64,000 nt of DNA from positions 1 to 64,000 of the forward strand of contig JAHYJC010000011.1 in the NCBI GenBank assembly GCA_019429275.1, given 5' to 3'. Origin of the DNA: Lentimicrobium sp. GTDB taxonomy: Bacteria > Bacteroidota > Bacteroidia > Bacteroidales > Lentimicrobiaceae. Below are positions 26,809 to 37,000 of this stretch, in pieces (position 1 is the first letter of the stretch; every line of letters starts with the position of its first letter). Below the pieces are notes generated by a model that saw only the letters and a program-made list of their open reading frames with translations, was not told the DNA's origin and ran no database searches. Both the position numbers and the translations under genes were made by a program.

Positions 26809-27858
26809 TTAAGCCTTCTTCAGTGTAAATGCAAAGGTGGTACCAACACCATGGGTACTCCTGACGTTGATGGTTTGATGATGTGCTTCAATGACGTGTT
26901 TAACGATTGCAAGCCCGAGCCCCGAACCTCCCTGCTCGCGCGATCTCCCTTTGTCGGTCCGATAAAATCGCTCAAATATTCTGTTTAATTCAGATTCACC
27001 AATTCCATTTCCGTTATCGGTAACCTCTACCAGAATATTCTCATCCATATCAAAAAAACTAATTGTAGTTTTTCCTTGCTCCTGATTTCCGTATTTAATT
27101 GAATTGTCAATGAGGTTCACCAAAACCTCCCTGATTCTTTCTTTATCTACCTTTACAAATACCGGCTTATCATACTGATCACCAAAATCGATAATATTGT
27201 TTCGTTTTCGGGCTTTTATTTCCAGGTATTCAATCACTTCACGGGTTAAAGCAACCAAATCTGTTTTTTCAAGATTTAGCTTCAATTCGCTTGATTCTAA
27301 ATGTGAAATGGATTCCAGATCCTTGACAATGGCGATCATCCTGTTAATACTTTTCTCGGTTCTGAGCAGGTATTCCTTGTTTATGGCAGGGTCTTCCAGG
27401 CCGCCATCAAGTAGAGTTAAAACATAACCCTGGATGTTGAAAATGGGTGTTTTAAGCTCATGCGATACATTCCCCAGAAATTCGCGACGATATTGGGCCA
27501 TTTGCTTAAGCTCTTCTATCTCTTTGCTTTTCCTGTTTCCCCAATCTACAACTTCCTCGTAAACATTTTCGATGGTTTTGCCGGTTATAACCGGCTGCTC
27601 ACTTCCCCTGGCTGATTTAATGTTCCTGATGGTTTTATAAATAACCTTTATTTTTTCGTAGATAAATTTCTCCAAAGTAAATTTGAATACGTAATAACTG
27701 AAAAGGAACATAAGTGGTAAAGTAATAATGAGATACCACCACACACCAAGTGTGTCGCCGAAAAAACTATAGATAATCAACAGCACGCCCATCAATATAG
27801 CTACAACAACAGCAATATTGAGTGCAAGCTTTTTGGGATTTGAAAAATCAGTCTTCAT
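26809..27858 (-). CDS. Sensor histidine kinase (PhoR-like)
   Basis: This is a 349-residue kinase when started at the ATG at 27858, which overlaps the response-regulator stop by 11 bp; the in-frame start at 27924 would overlap by 77 bp. Two membrane helices lie in about residues 8-55 with almost no periplasmic loop. A HisKA domain with 'NVSHELKTPIFNIQGYV' (phospho-His) and an HATPase domain with 'DNSIKYGN', 'VTDNGNGIGE' and 'GGSGLGLAIVKH' follow. The near absence of a sensor domain suggests it detects membrane or cytoplasmic signals or partner proteins, as PhoR does. Confidence 0.93.
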   Translation of the reverse strand: MKTDFSNPKKLALNIAVVVAILMGVLLIIYSFFGDTLGVWWYLIITLPLMFLFSYYVFKFTLEKFIYEKIKVIYKTIRNIKSARGSEQPVITGKTIENVYEEVVDWGNRKSKEIEELKQMAQYRREFLGNVSHELKTPIFNIQGYVLTLLDGGLEDPAINKEYLLRTEKSINRMIAIVKDLESISHLESSELKLNLEKTDLVALTREVIEYLEIKARKRNNIIDFGDQYDKPVFVKVDKERIREVLVNLIDNSIKYGNQEQGKTTISFFDMDENILVEVTDNGNGIGESELNRIFERFYRTDKGRSREQGGSGLGLAIVKHVIEAHHQTINVRSTHGVGTTFAFTLKKA

Positions 27859-28543
27859 TATCGGGTTCATATTTATATCCAACACCTTTGATTGTTTTAA
27901 TCGTATCCAGTCCGATTTTTTCACGGATTTTCCTCACATGCACATCAATGGTTCTGTCACCAACTATCACATCATTGTCCCAGACATTTGCAAATATTTC
28001 TCCGCGAGAGAAGACTTTATTTGGCTTTGAAGTGAGCAACATCAACAATTGAAACTCTTTTCTGGGAAGTGATATTTCAATGCCGTTTTTTATAACAATA
28101 TACTTTTCGCGGTCAATGATCATGTCGGGCAATGAGTAGATCATACCCTCTTCCTCAATTGGTTTATATCTTCTTAGTAATGCTTGTACCCTGCTTATAA
28201 ATACTTTGGGTTTTACAGGTTTGGTAATGTAATCATCGGCTCCGGCTTCAAAACCGGCAATCTGCGAATAATCCTCCCCTCTGGCAGTCAGAAATAGAAT
28301 TATTGTACCTTTGAGATCCGGAATTTGTCTTATTTGTCTGCAGGTTTCAATTCCGTCCATTTCGGGCATCATCACATCCAGTATGATCAGATGTGGTTTT
28401 TCAGATTTAGCTTTCTCCAGCCCGATATTGCCATTTTTTGCCTTGGAAACCTGAAAACCTTCTTTCATTAAATTATAGCTCAGAAATTCAAGCACATCTG
28501 ATTCATCATCTACTAAAAGTATTCTGAACTGGCTATTTCCCAT
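27848..28543 (-). CDS. Response regulator, OmpR/PhoB family
   Basis: The 231-residue regulator has a receiver domain (about 5-120; acidic pocket 'VDDESD', phospho-acceptor Asp in 'LIILDVMMPEMDG', 'LTARGE', Lys in 'YITKPVKP') and a C-terminal winged-helix domain (about 135-228, 'LPRKEFQLLMLLTSKPNKVFSRGEI', 'RTIDVHVRKIREKIG', 'IKGVGYKYEP'). It is co-translated with the downstream kinase. Similarity to PhoB suggests phosphate or envelope regulation, but no pst or phosphatase genes lie nearby. Confidence 0.95.
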   Translation of the reverse strand: MGNSQFRILLVDDESDVLEFLSYNLMKEGFQVSKAKNGNIGLEKAKSEKPHLIILDVMMPEMDGIETCRQIRQIPDLKGTIILFLTARGEDYSQIAGFEAGADDYITKPVKPKVFISRVQALLRRYKPIEEEGMIYSLPDMIIDREKYIVIKNGIEISLPRKEFQLLMLLTSKPNKVFSRGEIFANVWDNDVIVGDRTIDVHVRKIREKIGLDTIKTIKGVGYKYEPDNED

Positions 28544-28886
28544 TTCTTAATTGTTATAGGTTCAAAGTTTTAACATTGTAAGCACCGAATCAAAAATAGT
28601 TGAAATCAGCTGAATAAAAAAATTTTATATGCTTCGCCAATAGGATACCCTGGCCCGGCTTCACTTAAAAGGTCACCAAATAATTGAACAAAAAGAAATT
28701 CATTTTAACACATTCAGTCTCAGTTTAGGTGCAATTTTTGATATAATTTTCACGTTAAGATAATTGTCCAGCCTCATTGAAATAATAAAACACACTTTGA
28801 AAAATACCATTAAAAAACAAATGAACCTAAGTTGTATTGAGGTGCATTTATAAAACCACTGCTAAACTACACAAGATTAACTGCTC
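28544..28886. other. 343-bp divergent intergenic region
   Basis: Separates the response regulator (minus) from the CAP-domain gene (plus). AT-rich. I see no RNA gene, repeat or clear consensus promoter; it presumably holds both promoters. Confidence 0.4.
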
Positions 28887-29492
28887 ATGAATTTAATCCA
28901 TATACTGCCATTTTTGCTGATAATTTCACTAACAACAAAAGGCCAGCCTGTGCCCGCGAAAGATGCCAGATTCTCAGGAAAACACTGCCTGAATAAAACC
29001 GAGGAGTTGATGGCACAGGCTTTAAATCAGTACCGAAAGAAACAAGGTTTAAAACCTATTCCCCTTTCAGCTTCGCTTTCATGGGTGGCGCGCACTCATG
29101 CTGCTGATCTTCTAGAAAATTATAAATACGGCACTTCCTGCAACCTTCACAGTTGGTCAGATAATAAATACTGGAGCTCATGTTGTTATACCAAAGATCA
29201 CAAGCAGGCAGCATGCATGTGGGACAAACCGAGAGAACTTACCAACTATTCTGGCGACGGTTTCGAAATTGCCTTTTATTCAACGCAAGAGTATCCTGAT
29301 GCAATATCATACATCGAAGATGCGCTTAACGGATGGAAAGCGAGCAGGGGACATCATGATGTTCTGGCCAACCAGGGCAAATGGAAAAATGTAAAATGGC
29401 AGGCAATGGGCATTGGTGCCAATGAGGAGTTTATATTAGTTTGGTTTGGGGAAGAGAAAGATTTGACCGGCACTCCAGAATTTTGCCCCTGA
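28887..29492 (+). CDS. Secreted CAP (SCP/PR-1) domain protein
   Basis: This 201-residue protein has a signal peptide (about 1-19) and one CAP domain: 'ALNQYRKKQGLKPIPLSASLSWVARTHAADL' (first His), 'GFEIAFYS' (Glu) and 'GHHDVLANQGKW' followed by 'AMGIG'. Several Cys ('SSCCYTKDHKQAACMW') probably form disulphides in the periplasm or outside. CAP proteins bind lipids or sterols or act as proteases in some eukaryotes; the bacterial role is unknown. No T9SS tail is present. The barrel gene follows 62 bp downstream. Confidence 0.88.
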   Translation: MNLIHILPFLLIISLTTKGQPVPAKDARFSGKHCLNKTEELMAQALNQYRKKQGLKPIPLSASLSWVARTHAADLLENYKYGTSCNLHSWSDNKYWSSCCYTKDHKQAACMWDKPRELTNYSGDGFEIAFYSTQEYPDAISYIEDALNGWKASRGHHDVLANQGKWKNVKWQAMGIGANEEFILVWFGEEKDLTGTPEFCP

Positions 29493-29554
29493 TGTGATTT
29501 TTGTTTGTATTTTAGTTTGCGAATCGCAAATTGAAAACAAATACCCCGACCCAA

Positions 29555-30160
29555 ATGAAATCTTTGATTTTTTATACTCTTTTCCTGATTTTCATTTTCC
29601 CGGAAGTCCATGCTCAGAAATTTGAAGGAGGTATAATGCTTGGCCTGGTGGGGAGCCAGGTGGCCGGCGATCAGTATTCGGGGTATAACAAAGCCGGAAT
29701 AAATGCAGGAGGTTGGATTAGCCTTGCTACCGGCAAAAGATCGAAATTACAACTGGAGCTCTGCTATTTGCAAAAAGGCAGTCGCGAAAATCCCGACTAC
29801 GAGAAAAACAAACTCGACCGTTATCTTATGCAACTGGGTTATGTTGCACTTCCAGTTCTTTATCGTTATCAATATAATGATCTGCTTAGTTTTGAATCAG
29901 GCCTGGCATTGAATTTTCTCATCCATAACCGAGAAAGATTCAATGGCTATGAAACAGTAGAATCTCCTTTCAGCAGATCAAATCTTGCTTTTCTGGCCGG
30001 TCTTTCAGTGAGAATTAATGATCGCTTAAGGATTAATCTCCGAACTGACAACTCTTTGTTCTCTATAAGGAAAAACAGGGTTACAGGCGATGTGTGGAGA
30101 TTCTGGGGACATGGTCAGTTTAGCGATGCGCTGGTTTTTACTGCATATTATAAGCTTTGA
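29555..30160 (+). CDS. Outer-membrane beta-barrel, PorT-like family
   Basis: The 201-residue protein starts at the ATG at 29555; the TTG at 29531 would put charged residues before the signal peptide. The signal peptide (about 1-20, ...VHAQ) is followed by eight to ten amphipathic strands ('FEGGIMLGLVGSQVAGDQYSGYNKAG', 'GYVALPVLYRYQ', 'LAFLAGLSVRINDRLRINLR') ending in 'LVFTAYYKL'. This is the common PorT/OMP_b-brl_2 design in Bacteroidota, with many paralogues per genome, so no specific secretion role should be assumed. Confidence 0.82.
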   Translation: MKSLIFYTLFLIFIFPEVHAQKFEGGIMLGLVGSQVAGDQYSGYNKAGINAGGWISLATGKRSKLQLELCYLQKGSRENPDYEKNKLDRYLMQLGYVALPVLYRYQYNDLLSFESGLALNFLIHNRERFNGYETVESPFSRSNLAFLAGLSVRINDRLRINLRTDNSLFSIRKNRVTGDVWRFWGHGQFSDALVFTAYYKL

Positions 30161-30180
30161 AAAGTTAGCAGTAGTATAAA

Positions 30181-30214
30181 ATGAAATAGGGCCTCCAAAT
30201 GGAAGCCCTATTTC
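30181..30214. terminator. Bidirectional terminator
   Basis: A perfect 12-bp stem (ATGAAATAGGGC / GCCCTATTTCAT) lies between the convergent barrel gene and the 822-residue T9SS gene. The A/T outer arms give a T-rich tail on both strands. Confidence 0.8.
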
Positions 30215-30232
30215 ATTGAATAATATCAATGA

Positions 30233-32701
30233 TTATTGAATCATGATTTTTTGTGTAGCAATGCCGCTTGAGGTTTGAATGGTAAGAATGTACATTCCTG
30301 TTTCAAAACTACCTGTTGCAATGCGTGTATCACGTTGACCAACAACATTTTCATAAACAACCTGACCAAGGATATTACTCAGCGTTATTGTTTTAATGTC
30401 GGTGTTACCTTTAATGAACAATACATCGTTCGCTGGATTTGGAAATACAGTAACATAGGTTTGTTCACCAAGTTCGTTGATCCCTGTAATAATTGTGAGC
30501 ATGACATTAATGTCAACCTGTTCGTTTTCAGGATCATTACTTCTTACGTGGAGCTTTGCGCTATAGTTTGAAGGAGACATGCCGGCAGTATTCAATTCAA
30601 TGGCCAGATCATCAGATCCACCACCTTCAAGTGCTCCCTGCTCTGGATTTACTGACAACCAGACTGGTCCAGCCTCGCCGTTAAGCATGGCACGGATATT
30701 CCAGTTGGCATCCAGGGCAGGATTGTCAGATAAGTGTCCCCATCCCGGTCCGGTAGCAATCCAGTCTCCGTTTGGATTAGCCGGACCTGCATCAACCCCG
30801 GCCGGATAAACATCTGCTGGTTTATTGAAACGATAACCTACCCATAAATCGCGTCCACTGACATAAACAGGCGTATTTAACGTAATATTGTTCCAACTTG
30901 TAGGTAATGCGGTAAAATCCTGTTCATAAAGCAACGCTCCTGGTCCGGGTAAATTGATGGAACCCATATCATAAATCTGAATTTTGTGAGCACTGGCTGT
31001 TTCATTGATAAAAACGCTGACAGCCTCAACATACATACCATTGTATTGTGCCACCATACTGGCCGGAAACATGGCAGCAACACGCCATTGTGCTGCTGTT
31101 GCAGATCCAATGGCTGAAGCATTCTCTCCGTCGTAATTCAATACAACTTCGCGATTTGCAGGGGCTGTATTGCCGGGTGTATAATTTGGGGCAAGTGCCG
31201 GAGTATCGTTGAATTTACCAACAGGGGTCGTTGAAACCCATGGAGAAGTTGATTTGACACTTATTGGTTCATCAAATGAGGCCACAACATCAAACACAAG
31301 TGGCATACCTCCGGCATTGGTAATGGAACGGTTAATAACTTCCGATTCACCCTGAGAAATTGCACTGATGATATCACTGCCATCAATGTCGATAATCGGA
31401 CCCAGTGCAGGCTGCACCAGTGCAATATAGGCGAGGTCATCCAGAAAATAGGTTGGTGTTTCACCAGTTGGAGCTCCGGCATAGAAATTGGCGGCTCCCA
31501 ATTGCAGCATACCGGGTCCACCAGTGGCCAGAAGGCTGAATTGCCATTCGTGGATTAACACATCATTAATATAAAGCTGAGCCCAGTCGGAGTCAATATC
31601 TATAATATTGGTTATCGACATCCACACGTCATGATTGTATGTAAATGAGGCGGTTCCCGTTCCACCCGCATTCACGGTGCCGGTTCCGTTTGTGGCAAAA
31701 TAGACTTCCAAAGCCCACTCCACACCTGGAGCTTCATAATGCTGAAGATTGTAGTATGCTCCGAAGTTTGAAGGCACATAATACTTGAAATCAAGAACAT
31801 ATTTCCCGCTGGTTTTGTTCCCCATTTTGAAAACCAAGTCAGAGGTTCCATCTACTTTTATGGAATTTTCAGGACTATTTGATTGTTCGTTTACGATCAA
31901 TGCATCTTCGGCAGTGCCTGGAGCATTTGTCCAGGTTGTCCACCAATCAGGGTCCACCACTGCAATGTAATCGCCAACGGTATATTCATCAAATTCATTG
32001 TAATAAAGCACCTGTTCAATGGCTACGTCAAAGAAAATGTCATCAAAATAATAGGTTGGTGTTTCACCCGATCCGGTAACTACGCCGGCATAGAAATTAA
32101 CGGCACCCAGTTGCAGCATACCGGGTTGCCCCTGGGCCTGAAGACTGTATTGCCATTCATGAATCAATACATCATCAAAGTAAACCTGCGCCCAGTCGGC
32201 ATCCAGATCAATTAAGTTTTCGATAGTGAACCATGTACCTTGTGTATAATTGAAAGTGGCAGCATTATCGCCACCGGCATTCATAAAGCCGGTACCATCA
32301 GCTTTGAAATAAATTTCAAATGCCCATTCAACACCCGGAGCTTCATAATGCTGGATATTGTAGTATCCACCCATACCTACCGGTACATAGTAATTAAAAT
32401 TAATCTCATAAGCCCCGCTGGTTTTATTGCCAAGTTTAAGGACGAGGTCTGTTACCCCATCCACTTTAACCGATTTTGTTCCACTGAAAGCCTGTTCATC
32501 ACTAATTTTTGCATCTTCGGTAGTACCCGGAGCATTTGACCAGGTTGTCCACATTTCAGGGTTAGACTGTGCGAGGAAATCATTAACGGCATAGCTTTCA
32601 AAATCATCTCCATATACTAATTCCCGCTGCTGGGCCTGCAAATTAAATGTTGTTAAAACAAATGCCAACATTGTAATCATTGAAAGGGTAAATTTTCTCA
32701 T
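30233..32701 (-). CDS. T9SS-exported protein with two tandem jelly-roll-like modules
   Basis: The 822-residue protein has a signal peptide (about 1-24), then two consecutive homologous ~200-residue modules (about 28-232 and 233-430). Each contains 'WTTW.NAPGT.EDA', 'LVLKLGNKTSG', 'YN.QHYEAPGVEWA' and 'DWAQ.Y..DVLIHEWQ', the pattern of a concanavalin-like carbohydrate-binding fold. A middle domain (about 440-740) follows, with Abnormal-spindle-like 'LSVNPEQGALEGGGSDDLAIELNTAGM'. A T9SS sorting domain ('VTVFPNPANDVLFI', about 745) ends 'ATQKIMIQ'. No catalytic residues are evident; a surface adhesin or binding protein is likely. Confidence 0.85.
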   Translation of the reverse strand: MRKFTLSMITMLAFVLTTFNLQAQQRELVYGDDFESYAVNDFLAQSNPEMWTTWSNAPGTTEDAKISDEQAFSGTKSVKVDGVTDLVLKLGNKTSGAYEINFNYYVPVGMGGYYNIQHYEAPGVEWAFEIYFKADGTGFMNAGGDNAATFNYTQGTWFTIENLIDLDADWAQVYFDDVLIHEWQYSLQAQGQPGMLQLGAVNFYAGVVTGSGETPTYYFDDIFFDVAIEQVLYYNEFDEYTVGDYIAVVDPDWWTTWTNAPGTAEDALIVNEQSNSPENSIKVDGTSDLVFKMGNKTSGKYVLDFKYYVPSNFGAYYNLQHYEAPGVEWALEVYFATNGTGTVNAGGTGTASFTYNHDVWMSITNIIDIDSDWAQLYINDVLIHEWQFSLLATGGPGMLQLGAANFYAGAPTGETPTYFLDDLAYIALVQPALGPIIDIDGSDIISAISQGESEVINRSITNAGGMPLVFDVVASFDEPISVKSTSPWVSTTPVGKFNDTPALAPNYTPGNTAPANREVVLNYDGENASAIGSATAAQWRVAAMFPASMVAQYNGMYVEAVSVFINETASAHKIQIYDMGSINLPGPGALLYEQDFTALPTSWNNITLNTPVYVSGRDLWVGYRFNKPADVYPAGVDAGPANPNGDWIATGPGWGHLSDNPALDANWNIRAMLNGEAGPVWLSVNPEQGALEGGGSDDLAIELNTAGMSPSNYSAKLHVRSNDPENEQVDINVMLTIITGINELGEQTYVTVFPNPANDVLFIKGNTDIKTITLSNILGQVVYENVVGQRDTRIATGSFETGMYILTIQTSSGIATQKIMIQ

Positions 32702-32874
32702 AATTGATTATTTAAGTGAATAATTAATGCATTAGCACAAAAATAAGTAATTTTTGTCCCTAAACAAATCATATATCAGAATATCTGACAATAGAGGGCT
32801 TTTTATTCTGAAAAGTTTATTTTCAGTTGATCAAAACTCAAGATGCCGGAAGAAGTTAATAATTATGAACAGGC

Positions 32875-32900
32875 AAAAAAAAGCCGGAACTAACCGGCTT
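32875..32900 (-). terminator. Intrinsic terminator of the NYN gene
   Basis: The stem AAGCCGG/CCGGCTT with a 6-nt loop (32881-32900) is followed on the minus strand by a run of T residues (A-run 32875-32882 on plus). It lies 11 bp after the stop at 32912. Confidence 0.85.
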
Positions 32901-32911
32901 GTTATTAACTC

Positions 32912-33823
32912 TTAAACGCTGAGTCCGGGTTCAATTTTACGGACATTAAAAGCAACTTCTTCGCCGCGTTCATTGCGCCGGATTTCAAATTCCACCATAT
33001 CGCCATCCAAAATCTCACTGAAATCTCCGTCGATAACATCTTCGAAATGGAAAAACAGATTGTTCGGTGGGAAGGCTATAAAACCATATCCGCTTTTCAT
33101 ATTAAGCGTACGGCTTCGTTGAACTCCTTCGGGAACGGGCTTGTTGATGAACTTCATTCTGTTTTCATCCTGCTTGTCGAACAGATTTGAAATGATTGAA
33201 TCGTTCTTGTTCAGGCGGTTGTCGATAAGTTCATGCATGGCCACAGGGTATGTTACCTCTTCGAGAAGTTCCTGCGAAGTACGTGTAACGCTTTCCCGGC
33301 CGTTCATGTCAAGATAGCGGAAGTCCCAGCTAAGCAGCATAACCCGGGTACCCAGGGTATTCAGTTTGCGTACCAATGGAACATAATCACCATCAGATGC
33401 AATCAGAACAAGTACATCGAATTTTTTAAAAATAGTTAATTCGTAGGCTTCCAGAGCTAGCCACACATCTATTCCCTTTTCCTCCCTTTTGCCTCCGCGC
33501 ATGCGCAATGGCAAATAGTGAGTGATTACTTTTTCGCCCATAAGGATATCGTCAAAAATCCTTTCGGCATACAACTTGTTCTCACTGCTTTGGGCTTCAT
33601 AAGCACTCAGCCTTCCCCTGAAATAATGCGAATCAACAATGTGGCATAATTTTGTGTCAACTCCCTCCTCTTTTGAAACACGATTCCGGATAAAGTTATG
33701 TAATCCCTCAATACTTATCCTTGCATTGCGCTCATGTTCATAATAATAGTAATTACTAACATGAAGAAAATAATTGCCATCATAAAAAACGCCAATTTTG
33801 ACAGTTTTATTAGTGTCGTTCAT
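32912..33823 (-). CDS. NYN-domain (LabA/DUF88-type) protein with C-terminal cold-shock domain
   Basis: This 303-residue protein has a PIN-like NYN nuclease domain (about 8-190) with conserved acidic residues in 'GVFYDGNYF', 'EEKGIDVWLALEAYEL' and 'VLIASDGDYVPLVRKLNTLG'. A cold-shock-like OB domain follows (about 235-300, 'MKSGYGFIAFPPNNLFFHFEDV'). NYN domains cleave RNA; the OB domain should supply RNA binding, so a role in RNA turnover or processing is likely. It is monocistronic, with its own terminator, and no toxin-antitoxin partner is adjacent. Confidence 0.88.
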   Translation of the reverse strand: MNDTNKTVKIGVFYDGNYFLHVSNYYYYEHERNARISIEGLHNFIRNRVSKEEGVDTKLCHIVDSHYFRGRLSAYEAQSSENKLYAERIFDDILMGEKVITHYLPLRMRGGKREEKGIDVWLALEAYELTIFKKFDVLVLIASDGDYVPLVRKLNTLGTRVMLLSWDFRYLDMNGRESVTRTSQELLEEVTYPVAMHELIDNRLNKNDSIISNLFDKQDENRMKFINKPVPEGVQRSRTLNMKSGYGFIAFPPNNLFFHFEDVIDGDFSEILDGDMVEFEIRRNERGEEVAFNVRKIEPGLSV

Positions 33824-34043
33824 TTGATAAAGAATAATTGTTAATACTTATATGAATTATAAAATCTGATAATGGTTTTATGCTTTAATGATCATCCCGA
33901 ACTCACAAAGTTAAATATAAAAGAGGCTGATTGATAAGAATTATGATGATTTTTTAGCAAAAGCCCGAAATATATTTTTAGTTGATTGTAAAAACTAAAA
34001 TAAAGTAAGTAGTCACAATTTCATCTTGTGAAAAGTTTTACAC

Positions 34044-34074
34044 TAAAAAGGGAGAAAAATCTCCTCCCTTTTTA
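34044..34074 (-). terminator. Intrinsic terminator of the C25 peptidase operon
   Basis: An 11-bp stem (TAAAAAGGGAG / CTCCCTTTTTA) with a 9-nt loop lies 17 bp beyond the stop at 34091. The stem's T-run acts as the U-tract on the minus strand. Confidence 0.85.
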
Positions 34075-34090
34075 ACAATAACTTTGAATT

Positions 34091-37000
34091 CTAATGCCCA
34101 ACAACCAGTTTAATTCTTCTACTGAATTGAACATTATCAATCAATAGAATATAAACTCCTGATGAAGATTCCGGCAGATTCAGCGATTGAATTCCTGGTT
34201 GACCAGTCTCTGTTCTGTAAACTTCTTTCCCAGTAGCAGCGATCACCCTGAGAGATGTTTCTCCTGTAAATTCCGGAAGTTCAATGGTAAAGTTTCCATT
34301 GCCGGGATTTGGATATACCAGCACTTCGGCACGGGCAGGAACATCATTGACACCCATGCAATAATCAACAGTAATGTAACCGTCCTTTGCAGAAGTATGC
34401 GTATTTACGCCGTCAGAAACAGTCAGGGTTACATCATATACACCAGGTTCTGCATAGAATACAACCGGATTCTGTTCGTCGGAAGTATCAGGAACACCAC
34501 CGGGAAAACTCCATGCCCAGGATAGAATATCACCTGCAGAGAAATCAGTAAATGTAATGGCTTCGTTTTCACAAACCTGAACATCTGAGGCAATAAAATT
34601 AGCAAACAAAGGTGCTGCGGTGCTTAAACCGAAGAAATTGATATATTCCATCATGAGTGTATCCTTAACCGATCTTGAATCGTTATCAACCAGTCCACCA
34701 AACTCAAATGAGGATCCAATGGTTTTATAAGCGCCTCCATCGAATGAGATTGTGGCATCGTAAACAGGAGAAGAATTTTTAAATATTGAAACTGCTTCAC
34801 CTATTGGAGATAAGCGGTCGATATAACTGTTGTCTCCCTGAAAAACAAATGCCATACCATCGGTCATGGTACTTTCAATTCCGTTAAGGGTTTGAAGGTC
34901 ACCACTACCATCAGTAAGCCCGTTTATCATAAACATCGGGTGCACTGCTGTAGCAGTATTGTAAGCCCAGGTGTCTCCACCTTCCATATAAATTTTCCCA
35001 CCATTAAGAGAGAGGAAATTGGCAAGGGATTGTCCCTGTGCTGAGCTGAGTACAGTGTTGTTAGGATATATTCCAAGGCACACAAATACAGATTGATAAG
35101 TTCCAAGCACACCGGGCCATTCAGTGACTAAATCTGAGGCAACTGAAATATTGCTTAGGCAGCTTTGAATTGCCGGTGCTGAATTGTGATTTTTATCAAG
35201 ATCAATAATCAGAACCGGAATCTGTCCGATAACAATACTAAAACTTCCGCTTGCCACAAAACCGCTATCGGCATATATCTGCAATTCAAATTGAGCAACA
35301 TATCCTGAAGGTGTTGCAGGATGAGCTGTTGCAGTAAACGCAGATGTGAGGGTTTCATTTCCATTGATCATGCCATAGTTCAGGCTGTCAACCGACAGGA
35401 GAATGTTCGGATCGTCGCAGAACAATAAAGCTGTTACATTATAAGCTGCGGCAGAGCCGGCATTAGAAAGTGCTATGTTTAGATCAAAGGTTTCACCCGG
35501 ATCAGCCTTACCGTTGTTATTTCCGCTTTCATCAGAAATAGTGTTTCCTGCAAATTCAAGCTTTACTGAATGGGTAATCACTGAAAAACTGCCGGTCCAT
35601 TGCTGCTCGCCCGAAACGGCAACATAATTAAGAATTACAGCAGTTCCATCAGGTAAATCATTGCCTATTGAAAAGGCAAAACCATCAGTTACTGATTCAA
35701 TTTCACCTGCACCAATGATTGGATATACTTCGGTTGTGTCGCTGAGGAAAATTGAAGGATTGGCTGAACTTAAGGTTACTTCAACATTTTCAATAGCTTC
35801 GGTGCCAACATTTTTAAATGCCAGTGTCATCAATACCGATTCACCATAATCAACCTGCTGGTTGTTATTGCCGGTTTCATCGTTGATGAGCTGACTGTTG
35901 TAAATAACATAAGGCCCGTCAAGCGGAAAGATATCTATATCGGCAATATAAGGAACGTGATTGAAAGCAGTTACCGCAAGTTTCATTGTTCCCACATCGT
36001 TAAGTGTAGGGAATGAAATACTGGCAGCGCCACCACTTATGTAAGCTGATCCGATAATTTCGCCATCAATTGTTAAACATGCAAATGCATTTTCAACAGT
36101 ACAATTTATAATGTACTGGTCTGAGCCTATAAAGGCAACAGGTTCATGAGTGACGGTTAATTCTTCAGGGAAAGCTGTCCTTACCATTACTGAAGGATCG
36201 CCAAAACAAAGCCAGGTATCGGTCATGTTGGCACCACCTGAACCATAAGCATCGTTCATTTGCATACAGCCATTCATTGAGATTCCGCCAAAAGTCCTTT
36301 TGATGTTGTTTTCATAGGATTCAACGAGAATGGCTACCATTTCATCCTGTCCTTCCATGGGTGGATTCCAGGTTTGATTGATGGTTGACATCAATGTTGC
36401 AAGAGCACCAGTGGGGCCGTCGATATTGGTTGCACGAAGCCAGGCTTCAGCAAAACAGGTGCCATTCTGAAAGTCTCCGTTTACACAGGCTACCGACCAA
36501 ATAAAAGGCCATTTGCCATTGTTTGAGAGGCCGTTCACTCCTGTGTTTGAAAAACCGCTTGAAGACCAGGAAGTCTGGCTTCCATGACCTGTATAATTGA
36601 TGATACTGCGCCCTTCATTGAGTTCAGCTGTAACATGTCCTGAGTTGGGGTTGCCGGGGGCGTCGTTGCCACCCTGGCTACCATCATATAGCTCAGAAAC
36701 AGCGGTGTAAGTGTAATCAAGCATCTGGGCACGCAGGTTACGCATGTGCTGCCAGTCGTATTCACCATCGTCACCAGTTCCCTCTGACGATGCAATTCCA
36801 AGCCCCAGGGAAAACCAGTCCACTGAAACATCAGGATTTTGCTCATAAGTAATGGTGCGGGCAACCTGGGTCTGAACATGTGCATTTGTTTCGGCTGAAA
36901 ATCTTCCGACAAAAATATCAGGATAATGGTCGTTCCCAACAATGTAGCCGTAAGCATGATCTGACGGGCCACCAAGACTTCCGGTTGTAACGGTAGGAAT

